Shown here: in pieces, positions 7,516 through 16,254 of the stretch
How positions within the stretch are numbered: position 1 is the first letter of the stretch
Layout of the letters: each line of letters opens with the position of its first letter
Made by a program: the position numbers and the translations under genes
The notes under the pieces: model-generated
Told to the model about the DNA's origin: nothing
The model's database searches: none
The model's input: only the letters and a program-made list of their open reading frames with translations
NCBI GenBank assembly: GCA_963729275.1
Contig: CAVSNH010000014.1
Location: forward strand, 1 to 64,000
Source of the DNA: CAVSNH01 sp963729275
GTDB taxonomy: Bacteria; Actinomycetota; Acidimicrobiia; Acidimicrobiales; RAAP-2
Length of the DNA: 64,000 nt
Direction of reading: 5' to 3'

Positions 7516-8603
7516 CAGGATGCCTCCAGGACGCAGACCAGGTTCTGCTGCAGGCACGGCCCCGACGTGCCATGGGCGACAGCCCGCAGGGCACGACCGG
7601 ATCGGATGGCGGCGGCCGCTTCACCGATGCGGATGAGACCGGCCGACATGAGCGGGTTGGCGGCGAGTGGGCCCCCAGACGGGTTGACCGCCGTCGTGCT
7701 GTCGAGGCCGAGGGCCTCACGGAGGATCAGCTCCTGGTGGGCGTAGGGCGCGTGCAGTTCGGCCACGTCCACCGGTCCGTCGGCGACACCGGCCACCTCG
7801 GCGGCCTTGATGGTCGAGGCCGAGACGGTGAGGTCGCGGGCGCCGAGGGCGTGAGTCTCGATGCGGTGGTCGATGCCGGTGATCCACGCCGGGTTGTCGC
7901 CGCCCCATGCCTCGGCCGCCTTGCCGGCAGCGAGCACGATGGCGGCGGCGCCGTCGGTGATGGGCGGGAGCGTGTGGCGACGAAGGGGGGCGACGACGTA
8001 GTCCTCCGCCAGCAGCTCCTCGACCGAGCGGTCGAAGGCCAGCTGGGCGTTGGGGTTGGACAGCGCGTCCTTGCGGCTCCGAGCCGCGACCCTGGCGAAA
8101 TCGTCCTCGGTGGCCTTGCCCGCGTCGATGAGGGCGCGGGCCTGCAGGGCCGCCAGGCTCACCGGGTCCGGCCACAGGGGTGCGACGTAGTACGGATCAA
8201 GCTGCAGAGCGAGGATCTCGTTGAGGTTGCCGAGAGACGATCGGCCGAACGAGTAGACGAGGGCGGCGTCGATCTCTCCCTCTTGCAGGAGGACCCAGGC
8301 CTCGTACAGCGCCCAGGCTCCGTCCATCTCCACGTGGCTCTCGGCCCGCGGCGGCCAGACGCCGACCGCGTCGAGGGCCATCACGAAACTGAACGGCCCA
8401 CCGATCAGATAGTCGGTCGAACCCGAACAGATGAAGTCGACGTCGTCCTTGGTGATGCCGATGGCTCCGAAAACATCAGCGATGACCGGCAACAGCCCCT
8501 CGACCTCGTTGTGCTGGTCGTCGCGCCGCACATTCTTGGCCTGGGCAAACGAGGCGACCGAGACCGGCCGGATGTCGCGCTTGGCGCCGGGCGCGGCACT
8601 CAC
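7515..8603 (-). CDS. Second SCP2-type thiolase-like protein
   Basis: A 362-residue thiolase-fold protein paired with the preceding one. Reading begins at GTG 8603, which overlaps the stop of the DUF35 gene (GTGA); the open frame continues upstream but is a shadow of that gene. Visible motifs: DFICSGSTDYLIGGPFS near the N-terminus, HVEMDGAWALYEAW where the catalytic Cys segment would be (no Cys), ITDGAAAIVLA, and a C-terminal AANPLMSAG plus HGTSGPCLQQN. The pattern again lacks the standard Cys and GHP motif, and is typical of the partner subunit found beside Ltp2-like proteins. It probably forms a hetero-oligomer with its neighbour and a DUF35 protein acting on acyl-CoA substrates. Confidence 0.85.
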   Translation of the reverse strand: MSAAPGAKRDIRPVSVASFAQAKNVRRDDQHNEVEGLLPVIADVFGAIGITKDDVDFICSGSTDYLIGGPFSFVMALDAVGVWPPRAESHVEMDGAWALYEAWVLLQEGEIDAALVYSFGRSSLGNLNEILALQLDPYYVAPLWPDPVSLAALQARALIDAGKATEDDFARVAARSRKDALSNPNAQLAFDRSVEELLAEDYVVAPLRRHTLPPITDGAAAIVLAAGKAAEAWGGDNPAWITGIDHRIETHALGARDLTVSASTIKAAEVAGVADGPVDVAELHAPYAHQELILREALGLDSTTAVNPSGGPLAANPLMSAGLIRIGEAAAAIRSGRALRAVAHGTSGPCLQQNLVCVLEAS

Positions 8604-9127
8604 AGGTACTCCTTGAAAGTGTCGTAATCGGCGTCCGGCTCGCCGTTGGGCCGGAAGTAGCGCACCGAGGCGAGCGACGGGCTGAGCTCGTCCGGGTCCA
8701 CCCACACGGCCTCGACCCGCATGCCCATGCGGATCTGGTCGGTGGGGATCTCTTGGATGAGGCCCATGAACGAGAGGTTCGCCCCGTCGAGGAGCACCTG
8801 GGCGCAGATGTAGGGAATTTCGATGGACTGCCCGGCGAAGGGCACGTTCACCACGCAGTACGTCGTCACCGTCCCCGCATTGCCGAGCTCGACGTCCTCG
8901 GTGGTGGGGACACCGTCGGTGGGGCACGAGCCCCGAGACGGCACGTAGACCTTTTTGCACGTTGGGCAGCGCTGGCCGAGGAACTTGCCCTGGGCCAGTC
9001 CCCGGAGGAACCGAGACTGGGCCACGCCGGGAGTGAAGGCATAGTCGAGCCGGATGGGGGTGGAGAGGGTGGCGATCGGGTCTTCGGTCTCGCCCCCGCC
9101 GTCGTTGGCGTCCGGTTCCGGGCTCAC
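8600..9127 (-). CDS. DUF35 zinc-ribbon/OB-fold acyl-CoA-associated protein
   Basis: A 175-residue DUF35 protein. A rubredoxin-like zinc ribbon is seen at QRCPTCKKVYVP and SRGSCPTDG, although its last ligand is unclear (CPTD rather than CPxC). It is followed by an OB-fold domain (TVTTYCVVNVPFAG, PYICAQVLLDGANL, GMRVEAVWVDPDE). DUF35 proteins bind and stabilise SCP2 thiolase-like partners; in steroid degradation ChsH2's DUF35 domain binds Ltp2. The gene overlaps its neighbours by 4 bases on both sides, tying it into the quartet. The N-terminal 20 residues are acidic and probably disordered. Confidence 0.88.
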   Translation of the reverse strand: MSPEPDANDGGGETEDPIATLSTPIRLDYAFTPGVAQSRFLRGLAQGKFLGQRCPTCKKVYVPSRGSCPTDGVPTTEDVELGNAGTVTTYCVVNVPFAGQSIEIPYICAQVLLDGANLSFMGLIQEIPTDQIRMGMRVEAVWVDPDELSPSLASVRYFRPNGEPDADYDTFKEYL

Positions 9128-9711
9128 GAGCCTGACCCCGAGGAGCCAGAGCCGCGGGAGCCTCCGGAGCGGCCGCTGGCCTCGGGCACGAAGGCGTCGA
9201 TGTCGCTCATGGCTCCGACCCGCTCACCGGCCGGGCGGAAGCGGGCCACCACTCGGTCACCCGTGGCCAAGCCGTCAGGCCCGTCGACGTCGACGGTGTG
9301 CAACAGGGCCGTGTCGGCGCCGTCGAGGCGGATGAGTGCCCAGGCGAAGGGGGTAGTGCGGGGGTGCTTGGGCAACGGATGCGACACCCAGGCCCAGGTC
9401 TCGACGACGCCGGCCGGACCGACTTCGACCAGCTCACCGGTGTCCTCGCTCGTGATCGGGTCGTACTCCGTCGGCGGCACGATGACCGTGCCGCCCGCAC
9501 CCCGGACGCCGAGGATGGTGCCGTCCCGCAAGCCGGTCAGGAAGGCACCGATGACCGGTCCGACCGATCGCAAATAGGGGTACTCGAGGTGGTGCTCGGC
9601 GTGGAGAACTTCGCTTTCGGGCAAAATTGCTGATTCCTCCCTGGCCCCTGGCCCGCTCGGCGGCTCGTCGTCGCTGGAGCCGGGCGGGGCCGGAAACGGC
9701 GTTGGAGCCAA
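9124..9711 (-). CDS. DUF35-like OB-fold protein without zinc ligands
   Basis: A 195-residue protein of the same family as its neighbour, with the OB-fold core (YPYLRSVGPVIGAFL, GTVIVPPTEYDPIT, VETWAWVSHPLPKHP, PFAWALIRLDGADTALLH, GDRVVARFRP). No Cys pairs remain where the zinc ribbon would be, as in one member of many paired DUF35 sets. The reading frame begins at a TTG (9711) with a Pro/Ser-rich leader; a true start nearer residue 30 is possible. It ends in a Gly/Ser-rich tail (SGGSRGSGSSGSGS). First gene of the coupled run DUF35-DUF35-thiolase-thiolase, so its promoter should lie in the palindromic divergent region at 9712-10074. Confidence 0.8.
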   Translation of the reverse strand: MAPTPFPAPPGSSDDEPPSGPGAREESAILPESEVLHAEHHLEYPYLRSVGPVIGAFLTGLRDGTILGVRGAGGTVIVPPTEYDPITSEDTGELVEVGPAGVVETWAWVSHPLPKHPRTTPFAWALIRLDGADTALLHTVDVDGPDGLATGDRVVARFRPAGERVGAMSDIDAFVPEASGRSGGSRGSGSSGSGS

Positions 9712-9884
9712 CTGTCGAGCGTGAGCCGGACCTGGACCCGGAGCAAAAGTAGAACAGATTCCAGTTCGCTTCGCCAGCGCCCCCGCCCTGCGGCTTGCCG
9801 TGGGTGGCGACGCGGGAGGTGGGAAGCCTGAGGTGCACTGCCCGGTTGGGTCGGGACTGGCTCGCTCGGTGCATCCCGGCAGTT

Positions 9885-9940
9885 AAATTTTCGGACGGCC
9901 AATTTGTCAGCTTTCCCTGACAAATCCGGCCGAAAAAATT
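9885..9940. promoter_or_regulatory. Extended palindrome between divergent thiolase operon and sulfatase gene
   Basis: A perfect 9-bp inverted repeat, ATTTGTCAG (9902-9910) and CTGACAAAT (9917-9925), with a 6-bp centre. It is flanked by imperfect outer arms, AAATTTTCGGACGGCC on the left and CCGGCCGAAAAAATT on the right. It lies in the 363-bp gap between two divergently read genes, so a shared operator (for example for a TetR-type regulator) is more likely than a terminator. No other gene is seen in 9712-10074. Confidence 0.6.
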
Positions 9941-10074
9941 CGCGGGCCACCGATGCGGGGCGGGCCGAAGGAGCTGAGCCCGCCTACGGAGTGCTGGCGC
10001 GGGGAGCGATCCTTCGCCAGCCTCCCCCGCTCAAAGAGAGGCACCCCGAGCGCCGGCGCTACGTTGGTCTGGGC

Positions 10075-11631
10075 ATGGAGACGACCGAGCGCCGGCGGCC
10101 CAACATCCTGCTCGTGGTCTCCGACCAGGAACGTCAGCGATCCTGGCTGCCGGCGGGCGTCTCGCTCCCCTGGCGCGACCGGCTTCGGGCCGACGGCATG
10201 GAGTTCACCAATTACTTCACCCACTCATCGCCGTGTTCCCCCAGCCGAGCCACCATGTTCACCGGCCGCTACCTGGCCGGCCACGGGGTGGCCGACAACG
10301 TGATCATGCCCGAGCACCACGAGCTGCCCACGACCACCCCGACGCTCGGGTCACTGCTGCAAGATGCCGGTTACCGCTCCTCCTACATCGGCAAGTGGCA
10401 CCTCTCCCACTCCCCCACACCCGACATGGAGGCCTACGGCTTCGCCGACTGGGACGGCAACGACCGCCACTTCATGGGCTGGGCCGGCACCGGCGTCCAT
10501 TTCGACCCCATCATCGCCACGAACGCCGCCCATTGGATCGAGAAGAACGCGTCGAGCGCCGGAGACCCCACCGGCGGCAACCAGGCCGGCAATGAGGCCA
10601 GCACCCAGCCCTGGTTCCTCACCGTTGCCCTGGTCAACCCACACGACGTGATGTGGTTCCCGGTCGACCAGCCCGGCTACCAGAAGCGCCATCCCGACGA
10701 TGTGGCCGCCATCCGTCGCGTGCTCGAGGCCGCCGCCTGGAAGGACGACGACCCCCTCCCTACCTTCGACGATCCCTACCCCGAGGTGGTCGACCGACTG
10801 CCCGCCAACTTCGACGACGACCTCCACACCAAGCCGGAGGCGCACCGGCAGTGGCGGTGGGACCAGCAGCACGGCCTGTGGGGCTACATCGACCCCGAGG
10901 ACACCGCCTCCTGGCTCCGCCACCTCGACTACTACGTGCACCTCCAGCGGCTGGCTGACCAGAGCCTGGGCACCGTGCTCGCCGCCCTCGAGCGCTCCGG
11001 TGCCTGGGACGACACCGCCGTCTTCTTCACCTCCGACCATGGCGACATGTGCGGGTCCCACGGTCTGCGCTCGAAAGGACCCTTCGTCTACGACGAGATC
11101 ATGCGAGTGCCGCTCTACGCCAAGGTGCCGGGGATGACGACCGCCACCTCGGTGACCGAGGCGCTGGGCAGCCACGTCGACCTGGCCGCCACCATCTGCG
11201 CCCTGGCCGGCATCGACCGATCCACCTGGTCGGCCAGCGTGCAGGGAGTCGACCTCGCACCGGTGTTGTCGGATCCGCGGGCCCGCGTGCGCGACCACAT
11301 CCTCTTCGCCCAGGACTCGGCTCAGACCGAAGGGCTCAACAAGGTTCGCTACGCCCTGCGGGGCTTCTACGACGGGCGGACCAAGTACGCCCGGTACTAC
11401 GGAGTGGGCGGAGGCAAACCGTCGACCGGGCTCTGGGGAAAGCCGGCCGGCCAGAAGGTGTTCGACGTCGACTGTTCATTCGACGACAACGACCACGAGT
11501 GGTACGACCACGATCGCGACCCCGAAGAACTGGTCAACCTGGCCAACGACCGTTCGCGTCGTCAGGAGCTGACCGAGCTGTTTGAGAGTCTGGCGTCCAT
11601 GGAGCGCGAGTCGTTCGTGACCTTCGCCTGA
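10075..11631 (+). CDS. Type I sulfatase (formylglycine-dependent)
   Basis: A 518-residue arylsulfatase-family hydrolase. The formylglycine signature is SSPCSPSRATMFTGRY (Cys54 in C-x-P-S-R), the N-terminal metal site is NILLVVSDQ (Asp17), YIGKWHL supplies the conserved Lys-His pair, and FTSDHGDMCGSHG (~residue 320) the second metal site. The fold and the DHGD-x-x-G-S-H region resemble choline-sulfatase-like enzymes, but the substrate cannot be read from sequence. No signal peptide is present, so it is probably cytoplasmic. No formylglycine-generating enzyme or sulfate-ester transporter is nearby; activation by an enzyme encoded elsewhere is assumed. The start chosen is the ATG before ETTERRRPNILLV; upstream frame has no conserved content. 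Confidence 0.92.
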   Translation: METTERRRPNILLVVSDQERQRSWLPAGVSLPWRDRLRADGMEFTNYFTHSSPCSPSRATMFTGRYLAGHGVADNVIMPEHHELPTTTPTLGSLLQDAGYRSSYIGKWHLSHSPTPDMEAYGFADWDGNDRHFMGWAGTGVHFDPIIATNAAHWIEKNASSAGDPTGGNQAGNEASTQPWFLTVALVNPHDVMWFPVDQPGYQKRHPDDVAAIRRVLEAAAWKDDDPLPTFDDPYPEVVDRLPANFDDDLHTKPEAHRQWRWDQQHGLWGYIDPEDTASWLRHLDYYVHLQRLADQSLGTVLAALERSGAWDDTAVFFTSDHGDMCGSHGLRSKGPFVYDEIMRVPLYAKVPGMTTATSVTEALGSHVDLAATICALAGIDRSTWSASVQGVDLAPVLSDPRARVRDHILFAQDSAQTEGLNKVRYALRGFYDGRTKYARYYGVGGGKPSTGLWGKPAGQKVFDVDCSFDDNDHEWYDHDRDPEELVNLANDRSRRQELTELFESLASMERESFVTFA

Positions 11632-11783
11632 CCGACGCGCGCCGCGCCGACGCAGACGACGCAGACCGACTGGAGCCACTGCTCCCCGGGGGACAGGGGC
11701 CTCGAGGCGCCGATACGCTGCGGGACGAGGTCGGCACGGGGGCAGTCGACCCTGGCACAGGAGGTGTCGGTGAGGAGGACGCG

Positions 11784-12293
11784 ATGAGCGATCAGCAGGT
11801 CAACGCACCCATGGGCCACGGCGTGAACCAACGCCGCCAGATCACCATGACACCCGACGAGGTCGACGCCTTCCTGCACGATCGGCGACCGATGACCATG
11901 TGCACCCTCAACTACGACGGGACGATCCACGCGGTGGCCATGTGGTACGGGTTCGTCGACGGGTCGATCGCTATCGAGACCAAGGCCAAGTCGCAGAAGG
12001 CGGTCAACCTGCGCCGCGACCCACGAATGACCTGCATGTTCGAGGACGGCGACTACTACGACGAGCTGCGGGGAGTGGAGCTCGTCGGCCACGCCGAGAT
12101 CGTCGAGGAGGCGGACAAGATCTGGGAGCTCGGGGTCAGTGTGTTCGAGCGGTACACCGGGCCCTACAACGAGGACCTGCGCCCATTCGTGGAGACCATG
12201 TTGCACAAGCGGGTGGTGGCCAAATTGACCGTCGACCGCACGGTGTCGTGGGATCACCGCAAGCTCGGGCTGCCCCCGACCCGGCCGGCATGA
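11784..12293 (+). CDS. PPOX-class, probably F420- or flavin-dependent oxidoreductase
   Basis: A 169-residue split-barrel protein of the pyridoxamine-5'-phosphate-oxidase-like fold. Characteristic strands are MTMCTLNYDGTIHAVAMWY, VDGSIAIETKAKSQKAVNLRRDPR and GVELVGHAEIV; the TKAKSQKAVNLRRDPR segment is the family's cofactor-contact region. Members in actinobacteria commonly use F420 or FMN to reduce unsaturated or aromatic substrates. Good ATG start; the reading direction continues into an SDR gene 43 bp downstream and a DapB-like gene, so a short catabolic operon is likely. Confidence 0.85.
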   Translation: MSDQQVNAPMGHGVNQRRQITMTPDEVDAFLHDRRPMTMCTLNYDGTIHAVAMWYGFVDGSIAIETKAKSQKAVNLRRDPRMTCMFEDGDYYDELRGVELVGHAEIVEEADKIWELGVSVFERYTGPYNEDLRPFVETMLHKRVVAKLTVDRTVSWDHRKLGLPPTRPA

Positions 12294-12336
12294 ACGTGAC
12301 TGACGACACGGTCCCGGTGCGTCGCCGGCGACAGCC

Positions 12337-13125
12337 GTGATCCTCGACCGGTTCCGGGTCACGGACCAGGTGGCGGTGGTCACCGGCGCCGGTCGGGGCA
12401 TCGGCGCCGCCGCCGCCGTAGCCCTCGCCGAGGCCGGGGCGGACGTGGTCATCGCCGCCCGGACGGCCGAGCAGCTCGAATCGACCGCTGAGCGGGTGAA
12501 GGAAGCTGGCCGGCGAGCGCATGCCGTCGTGTCCGACTTGAGCGATCTCGATACCACCGCCTTGTTGGCCGGCGCGGCCATCGAGGCGTTCGGACGTCTC
12601 GACATCGTGGTCAACAACGTGGGCGGGGCCATGCCGCGACCATTCCTCGACACGTCGCCAGGGCGGCTCCAGCAGGCCTTCCAGTTCAACGTGGCCACCG
12701 CACACGCCCTCCTGCGGGCGGCCGTCCCGCTCATGCTCGAAGGTGGCGGAGGATCGGTGGTCAACATCTCGTCGGCCATCGGTCGAGTGCGGGGACGCGG
12801 CTATCTGGCCTACGGAACGGCCAAGGCCGCCCTCAGCCACTACACCCGGCTGGCGGCCGCCGACCTCGCCCCCCGGATCCGGGTCAACGCCATCGCCGTG
12901 GGTTCGGTGGCCACCTCCGCCCTCGAAGTCGTCATGCAATCGGACGAGCTGCGCACTGCCATCGAGACGGCCACTCCGCTCGCTCGGCTGGGCGAGCCGG
13001 AGGACATCGCCGCCGCCGTCGTCTATCTGTCGTCGCCGGCCGGATCGTTCGTGACCGGCAAGGTCCTCGAGGTCGACGGGGGCATCGAGGAGGCCAACAT
13101 GGACCTCGGTCTCCCCGACCTGTGA
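12337..13125 (+). CDS. Short-chain dehydrogenase/reductase
   Basis: A 262-residue classical SDR. The cofactor motif is VVTGAGRGIGAAAAV (T-G-x3-G-x-G), followed by NNVGGAMP, the catalytic Ser in VVNISSAIG, and Tyr/Lys in YLAYGTAKAA. The C-terminus SFVTGKVLEVDGG is the standard SDR closing strand. Starts at GTG 12337. NAD(P)-dependent oxidation or reduction of a hydroxy/keto group on an unknown substrate; context points to acyl-CoA or alicyclic catabolism. Confidence 0.92.
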   Translation: MILDRFRVTDQVAVVTGAGRGIGAAAAVALAEAGADVVIAARTAEQLESTAERVKEAGRRAHAVVSDLSDLDTTALLAGAAIEAFGRLDIVVNNVGGAMPRPFLDTSPGRLQQAFQFNVATAHALLRAAVPLMLEGGGGSVVNISSAIGRVRGRGYLAYGTAKAALSHYTRLAAADLAPRIRVNAIAVGSVATSALEVVMQSDELRTAIETATPLARLGEPEDIAAAVVYLSSPAGSFVTGKVLEVDGGIEEANMDLGLPDL

Positions 13126-13156
13126 ACGTCGACCGCCGCCCACACCGGAGGCGGAG

Positions 13157-14230
13157 GTGAGCCGCATCTATCGGGTCGTCGCCTGGAGCACGGGCAACGT
13201 CGGGGTCCACGTCATCGCCGGCATTGACGCCCGCCCCGATCTCGAGCTGGTGGGCCTGTGGGTCTCCAACCCGGCAAAGGTCGGCCGCGATGCCGGCGAG
13301 CTGGCCGGCATCGGGCGCAGGCTCGGGATCACAGCCACCAGCGACGCCGGCGAGCTCTTCGCCCTCCGCCCCGACGCCATCGTGCACACGGCCATGGCCG
13401 ACCATCGTCTCGGCGAGGCGCTGTCCGACCTCGGTGGCATGCTGCGGGCCGGCATCAACGTCCTCTCCAGCGGGCCGGTTTTCCTCCAGTACCCGACGGG
13501 AGTGGTGGACGATGCGCTGATCGAGCCCCTGCATCAGGCGGCCGCCGACGGCGGTGTCTCGCTGCTCGTAAACGGCATCGACCCCGGCTTCGCCAACGAC
13601 GTCCTGCCCCTCGTCCTCACCGGCGTCAGTGAGCGGATCGAGGAGGTCCGCTGCGCCGAGATCCTCAACTACAACACCTACAACCAGCCGATGGTCCTCT
13701 TCGACATCATGGGTTTCGGCCGGCCGGTGGACGAGGTCCCCATGATCCTTCAGCCCGGCGTCCTCACCATGGCTTGGGGCAGCGTGGTCCGCCAGCTCGC
13801 CGCCGGACTCGAGGTGGAGCTCGACTCGATCGAGGAGTGGTACGAGCGCCAGCCTGCCGAAGAGACCTTTGCCGTCGACGCCGGCACCATCGAGGCGGGC
13901 ACCGCCGCCGCTCTCCACTTCGAGGTCCGCGGCATCCACCGCGGCCGGCCGGTGATCGTACTCGAGCACGTCACCCGCCTCCGCGACGACCTCGCCCCCG
14001 AGTGGCCGCAACCGGCCGGTCACGGTTGCTACCGCGTCACGGTCACCGGCGAGCCCAACTACACCTTGGACCTCCAGCTGCTCGGCAGTGACGGTGACCA
14101 CAACACCGCCGGGCTCAAGGCCACGGCCATGCGTCTGGTCAACGCCGTGCCGGCGGTCGTGGAGGCCCGGCCGGGCCTCCTGACCGCGCTCGATCTCCCT
14201 CCCACCTTTGGGCGTGGACTGGTGATCTGA
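13157..14230 (+). CDS. DapB-like NAD(P)-binding dehydrogenase
   Basis: A 357-residue protein with an N-terminal Rossmann domain of the dihydrodipicolinate reductase type (VVAWSTGNVGVHVIAGI, LVGLWVSNPAKVGRDAGEL) and a long C-terminal domain unlike true DapB. Homologous proteins are numerous in mycobacteria and other lipid-degrading actinobacteria and are often labelled dihydrodipicolinate reductase or 2,4-diaminopentanoate dehydrogenase-like; real DapB is ~250 residues and has a different active-site motif, so lysine synthesis is unlikely. GTG start with a GGAGG ribosome site just upstream. It follows the SDR by 31 bp. Confidence 0.8.
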   Translation: MSRIYRVVAWSTGNVGVHVIAGIDARPDLELVGLWVSNPAKVGRDAGELAGIGRRLGITATSDAGELFALRPDAIVHTAMADHRLGEALSDLGGMLRAGINVLSSGPVFLQYPTGVVDDALIEPLHQAAADGGVSLLVNGIDPGFANDVLPLVLTGVSERIEEVRCAEILNYNTYNQPMVLFDIMGFGRPVDEVPMILQPGVLTMAWGSVVRQLAAGLEVELDSIEEWYERQPAEETFAVDAGTIEAGTAAALHFEVRGIHRGRPVIVLEHVTRLRDDLAPEWPQPAGHGCYRVTVTGEPNYTLDLQLLGSDGDHNTAGLKATAMRLVNAVPAVVEARPGLLTALDLPPTFGRGLVI

Positions 14231-14325
14231 ACCCGGGGGGGGCGGCCAGCGAACCGGATTCAGCCGGCGAACTTGTAGGGTCCGATGCTGATGGCCGACA
14301 CCCGCAACACAGAGGTTCCGCGCCC

Positions 14326-16254
14326 ATGAGCATGGGTGGATTCCACGGGGGTGGCGGCGGCGGGGGCATGGGCGGCTACGGCGGGATCATGCGCTCCATG
14401 CGCCGGGACGACTCGGTGACCGAGCAGCACGTCACCAAAGGCACGACCCGCCGGATGTTCCAATTCGCCCGGCCCTACCGTCGGATCCTGACGCTGTTCC
14501 TCGTCGTCGTGGTCGTCGAAGCAGTGGTGGGCATCATCAACCCGCTGCTGTTCCGGCAAATCATCGACAAGGGGATCTACGGCCACGACAAGAGCCTCAT
14601 CGTCGACCTGGCCCTGGTGGCCGCAGGCGTGGCCCTGGTCGACACCGGCCTCACCATCGTCATCCGCTGGGTGTCGGCGAAAGTGGGTGAGGGCCTGATC
14701 TACGACATGCGCTCCCAGGTGTTCGCCCACGTCCAGCGCATGCCCATCGCCTTCTTCACCCGCACGCAGACCGGGGCCCTCGTCAGCCGGCTCAACAACG
14801 ACGTCATCGGCGCCCAGCAAGCCTTCACCGACACATTGTCCTCGATTGTGTCCAACCTCATCAGCGTGGCCCTGGTGCTGGTGGTGATGTTCTTCCTGTC
14901 CTGGAAGATCACCATCATCAGCCTCATCATCCTGCCCATCTTCGTGGTGCCGGCCAAGCGGGTCGGGCGTCGGCTGTCGGTCATCACCCGCGAGTCCTAC
15001 AACCTCAACGCGCAGATGAACAACACGATGAACGAGCGCTTCAACGTGGCCGGCGCCATGCTGGTGAAGCTCTTCGGCCGCCCCCAACAGGAGCGGTCCG
15101 AGTTCGACTCGAAGGCAGCTCGGGTCCGCGACATCGGGGTGACCCAGGCCATGTACGCGCGATTCTTCATCGCCGCTCTCACCTTGACCGCGGCCTTGGC
15201 CACTGCCGTGGTCTACGGGTGGGGAGGCGTCCAGGCGGTCGATGGCGCCCTCTCGGTCGGGACAGTGGTGGCCCTCGCCTCCTACCTCACCCGGCTCTAC
15301 GCCCCGCTGACCCAGCTGTCCAATGTGCAGATCGACGTGATGACCGCGCTCGTCTCCTTCGACCGGGTCTTCGAGGTGCTCGACCTCCCACCGATGATCG
15401 CCGAGAAACCGGATGCCCGGCCGGTGCCGTCGGGGCCGGCCCGCATCGAGTTCGACCACGTGGACTTTCGCTACCCGACAGCCGAGGAGGTCTCGCTGGC
15501 CTCGCTCGAGTCGGTGGCTGTCCTCGACACCACGGTCTCCGACCAGGTGCTCTTCGATGTGTCCTTCGAGGCCGAGCCCGGGCAGCTGGTGGCCCTGGTC
15601 GGCCCGTCGGGGGCGGGGAAGACGACGATCAGCCACCTGGTGCCCCGTCTCTACGACGTGACCGCCGGTGCGGTGCGCATCAACGGGCTCGACGTCCGGG
15701 ACGCCACCTTTGTCTCGCTGTCGGCCACCATCGGCATGGTCACCCAGGACGCACACCTGTTCCACGACTCCATCCGGGCGAACCTGCTCTTCGCCAAGCC
15801 CGACGCCACCGAGGCCGAGCTCGAGGCGGCGCTGGCCGGTGCCCAGATCGCCACCATGGTGTCCACCCTGCCCGACGGCTTGGACACGGTGGTCGGCGAC
15901 CGCGGCTACCGCCTCTCGGGCGGGGAGAAGCAGCGTCTGGCCCTCGCCCGCATCCTGCTCAAGGCACCGGAGGTCGTGATCCTCGACGAGGCCACTGCCC
16001 ACCTCGACTCCGAATCGGAGGCCGCCGTGCAGCAGGCGCTGGCCACGGCGCTGACCGGTCGCACCTCGCTCGTGATCGCCCACCGTCTCTCGACGGTCCG
16101 AGACGCCGACGTCATCCTGGTCATCGACGGCGGGCGCATCGTGGAGCGGGGCAAGCACGAGGAACTGCTGGCGGCCGGCGGGCACTACGCCGAGCTCTAT
16201 CGCATCCAGTTCGAGGGCCAAGAGGACTCCCCGGCGCACACCGACGTGGCCTGA
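14326..16254 (+). CDS. ABC exporter, fused membrane and ATPase domains
   Basis: A 642-residue half-transporter. A Gly-rich N-terminus (FHGGGGGGGMGGYGG) precedes a six-helix exporter domain (about residues 45-345) and a nucleotide-binding domain: Walker A GPSGAGKTT (~425), Q-loop MVTQDAHLF, signature LSGGEKQRLALARIL (~530), Walker B VVILDEATAHLD (~548), and switch His in IAHRLS. An insertion of about 20 residues (VSLASLESVAVLDTTVSD) lies between the first NBD strand and Walker A, unusual for the family. Likely homodimer or half of a heterodimer exporting lipids, peptides or drugs; no partner gene is adjacent. Confidence 0.93.
   Translation: MSMGGFHGGGGGGGMGGYGGIMRSMRRDDSVTEQHVTKGTTRRMFQFARPYRRILTLFLVVVVVEAVVGIINPLLFRQIIDKGIYGHDKSLIVDLALVAAGVALVDTGLTIVIRWVSAKVGEGLIYDMRSQVFAHVQRMPIAFFTRTQTGALVSRLNNDVIGAQQAFTDTLSSIVSNLISVALVLVVMFFLSWKITIISLIILPIFVVPAKRVGRRLSVITRESYNLNAQMNNTMNERFNVAGAMLVKLFGRPQQERSEFDSKAARVRDIGVTQAMYARFFIAALTLTAALATAVVYGWGGVQAVDGALSVGTVVALASYLTRLYAPLTQLSNVQIDVMTALVSFDRVFEVLDLPPMIAEKPDARPVPSGPARIEFDHVDFRYPTAEEVSLASLESVAVLDTTVSDQVLFDVSFEAEPGQLVALVGPSGAGKTTISHLVPRLYDVTAGAVRINGLDVRDATFVSLSATIGMVTQDAHLFHDSIRANLLFAKPDATEAELEAALAGAQIATMVSTLPDGLDTVVGDRGYRLSGGEKQRLALARILLKAPEVVILDEATAHLDSESEAAVQQALATALTGRTSLVIAHRLSTVRDADVILVIDGGRIVERGKHEELLAAGGHYAELYRIQFEGQEDSPAHTDVA

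Noticed and set aside
13157..14230. True dihydrodipicolinate reductase (DapB) for lysine synthesis
   Set aside because: About 100 residues too long, different C-terminal domain, and a catabolic rather than biosynthetic neighbourhood.
14260..16239. 659-residue minus-strand open frame opposite the ABC exporter
   Set aside because: Long only because of GC-rich third positions; His/Asp/Gly-rich nonsense, whereas the plus strand encodes a complete ABC exporter.
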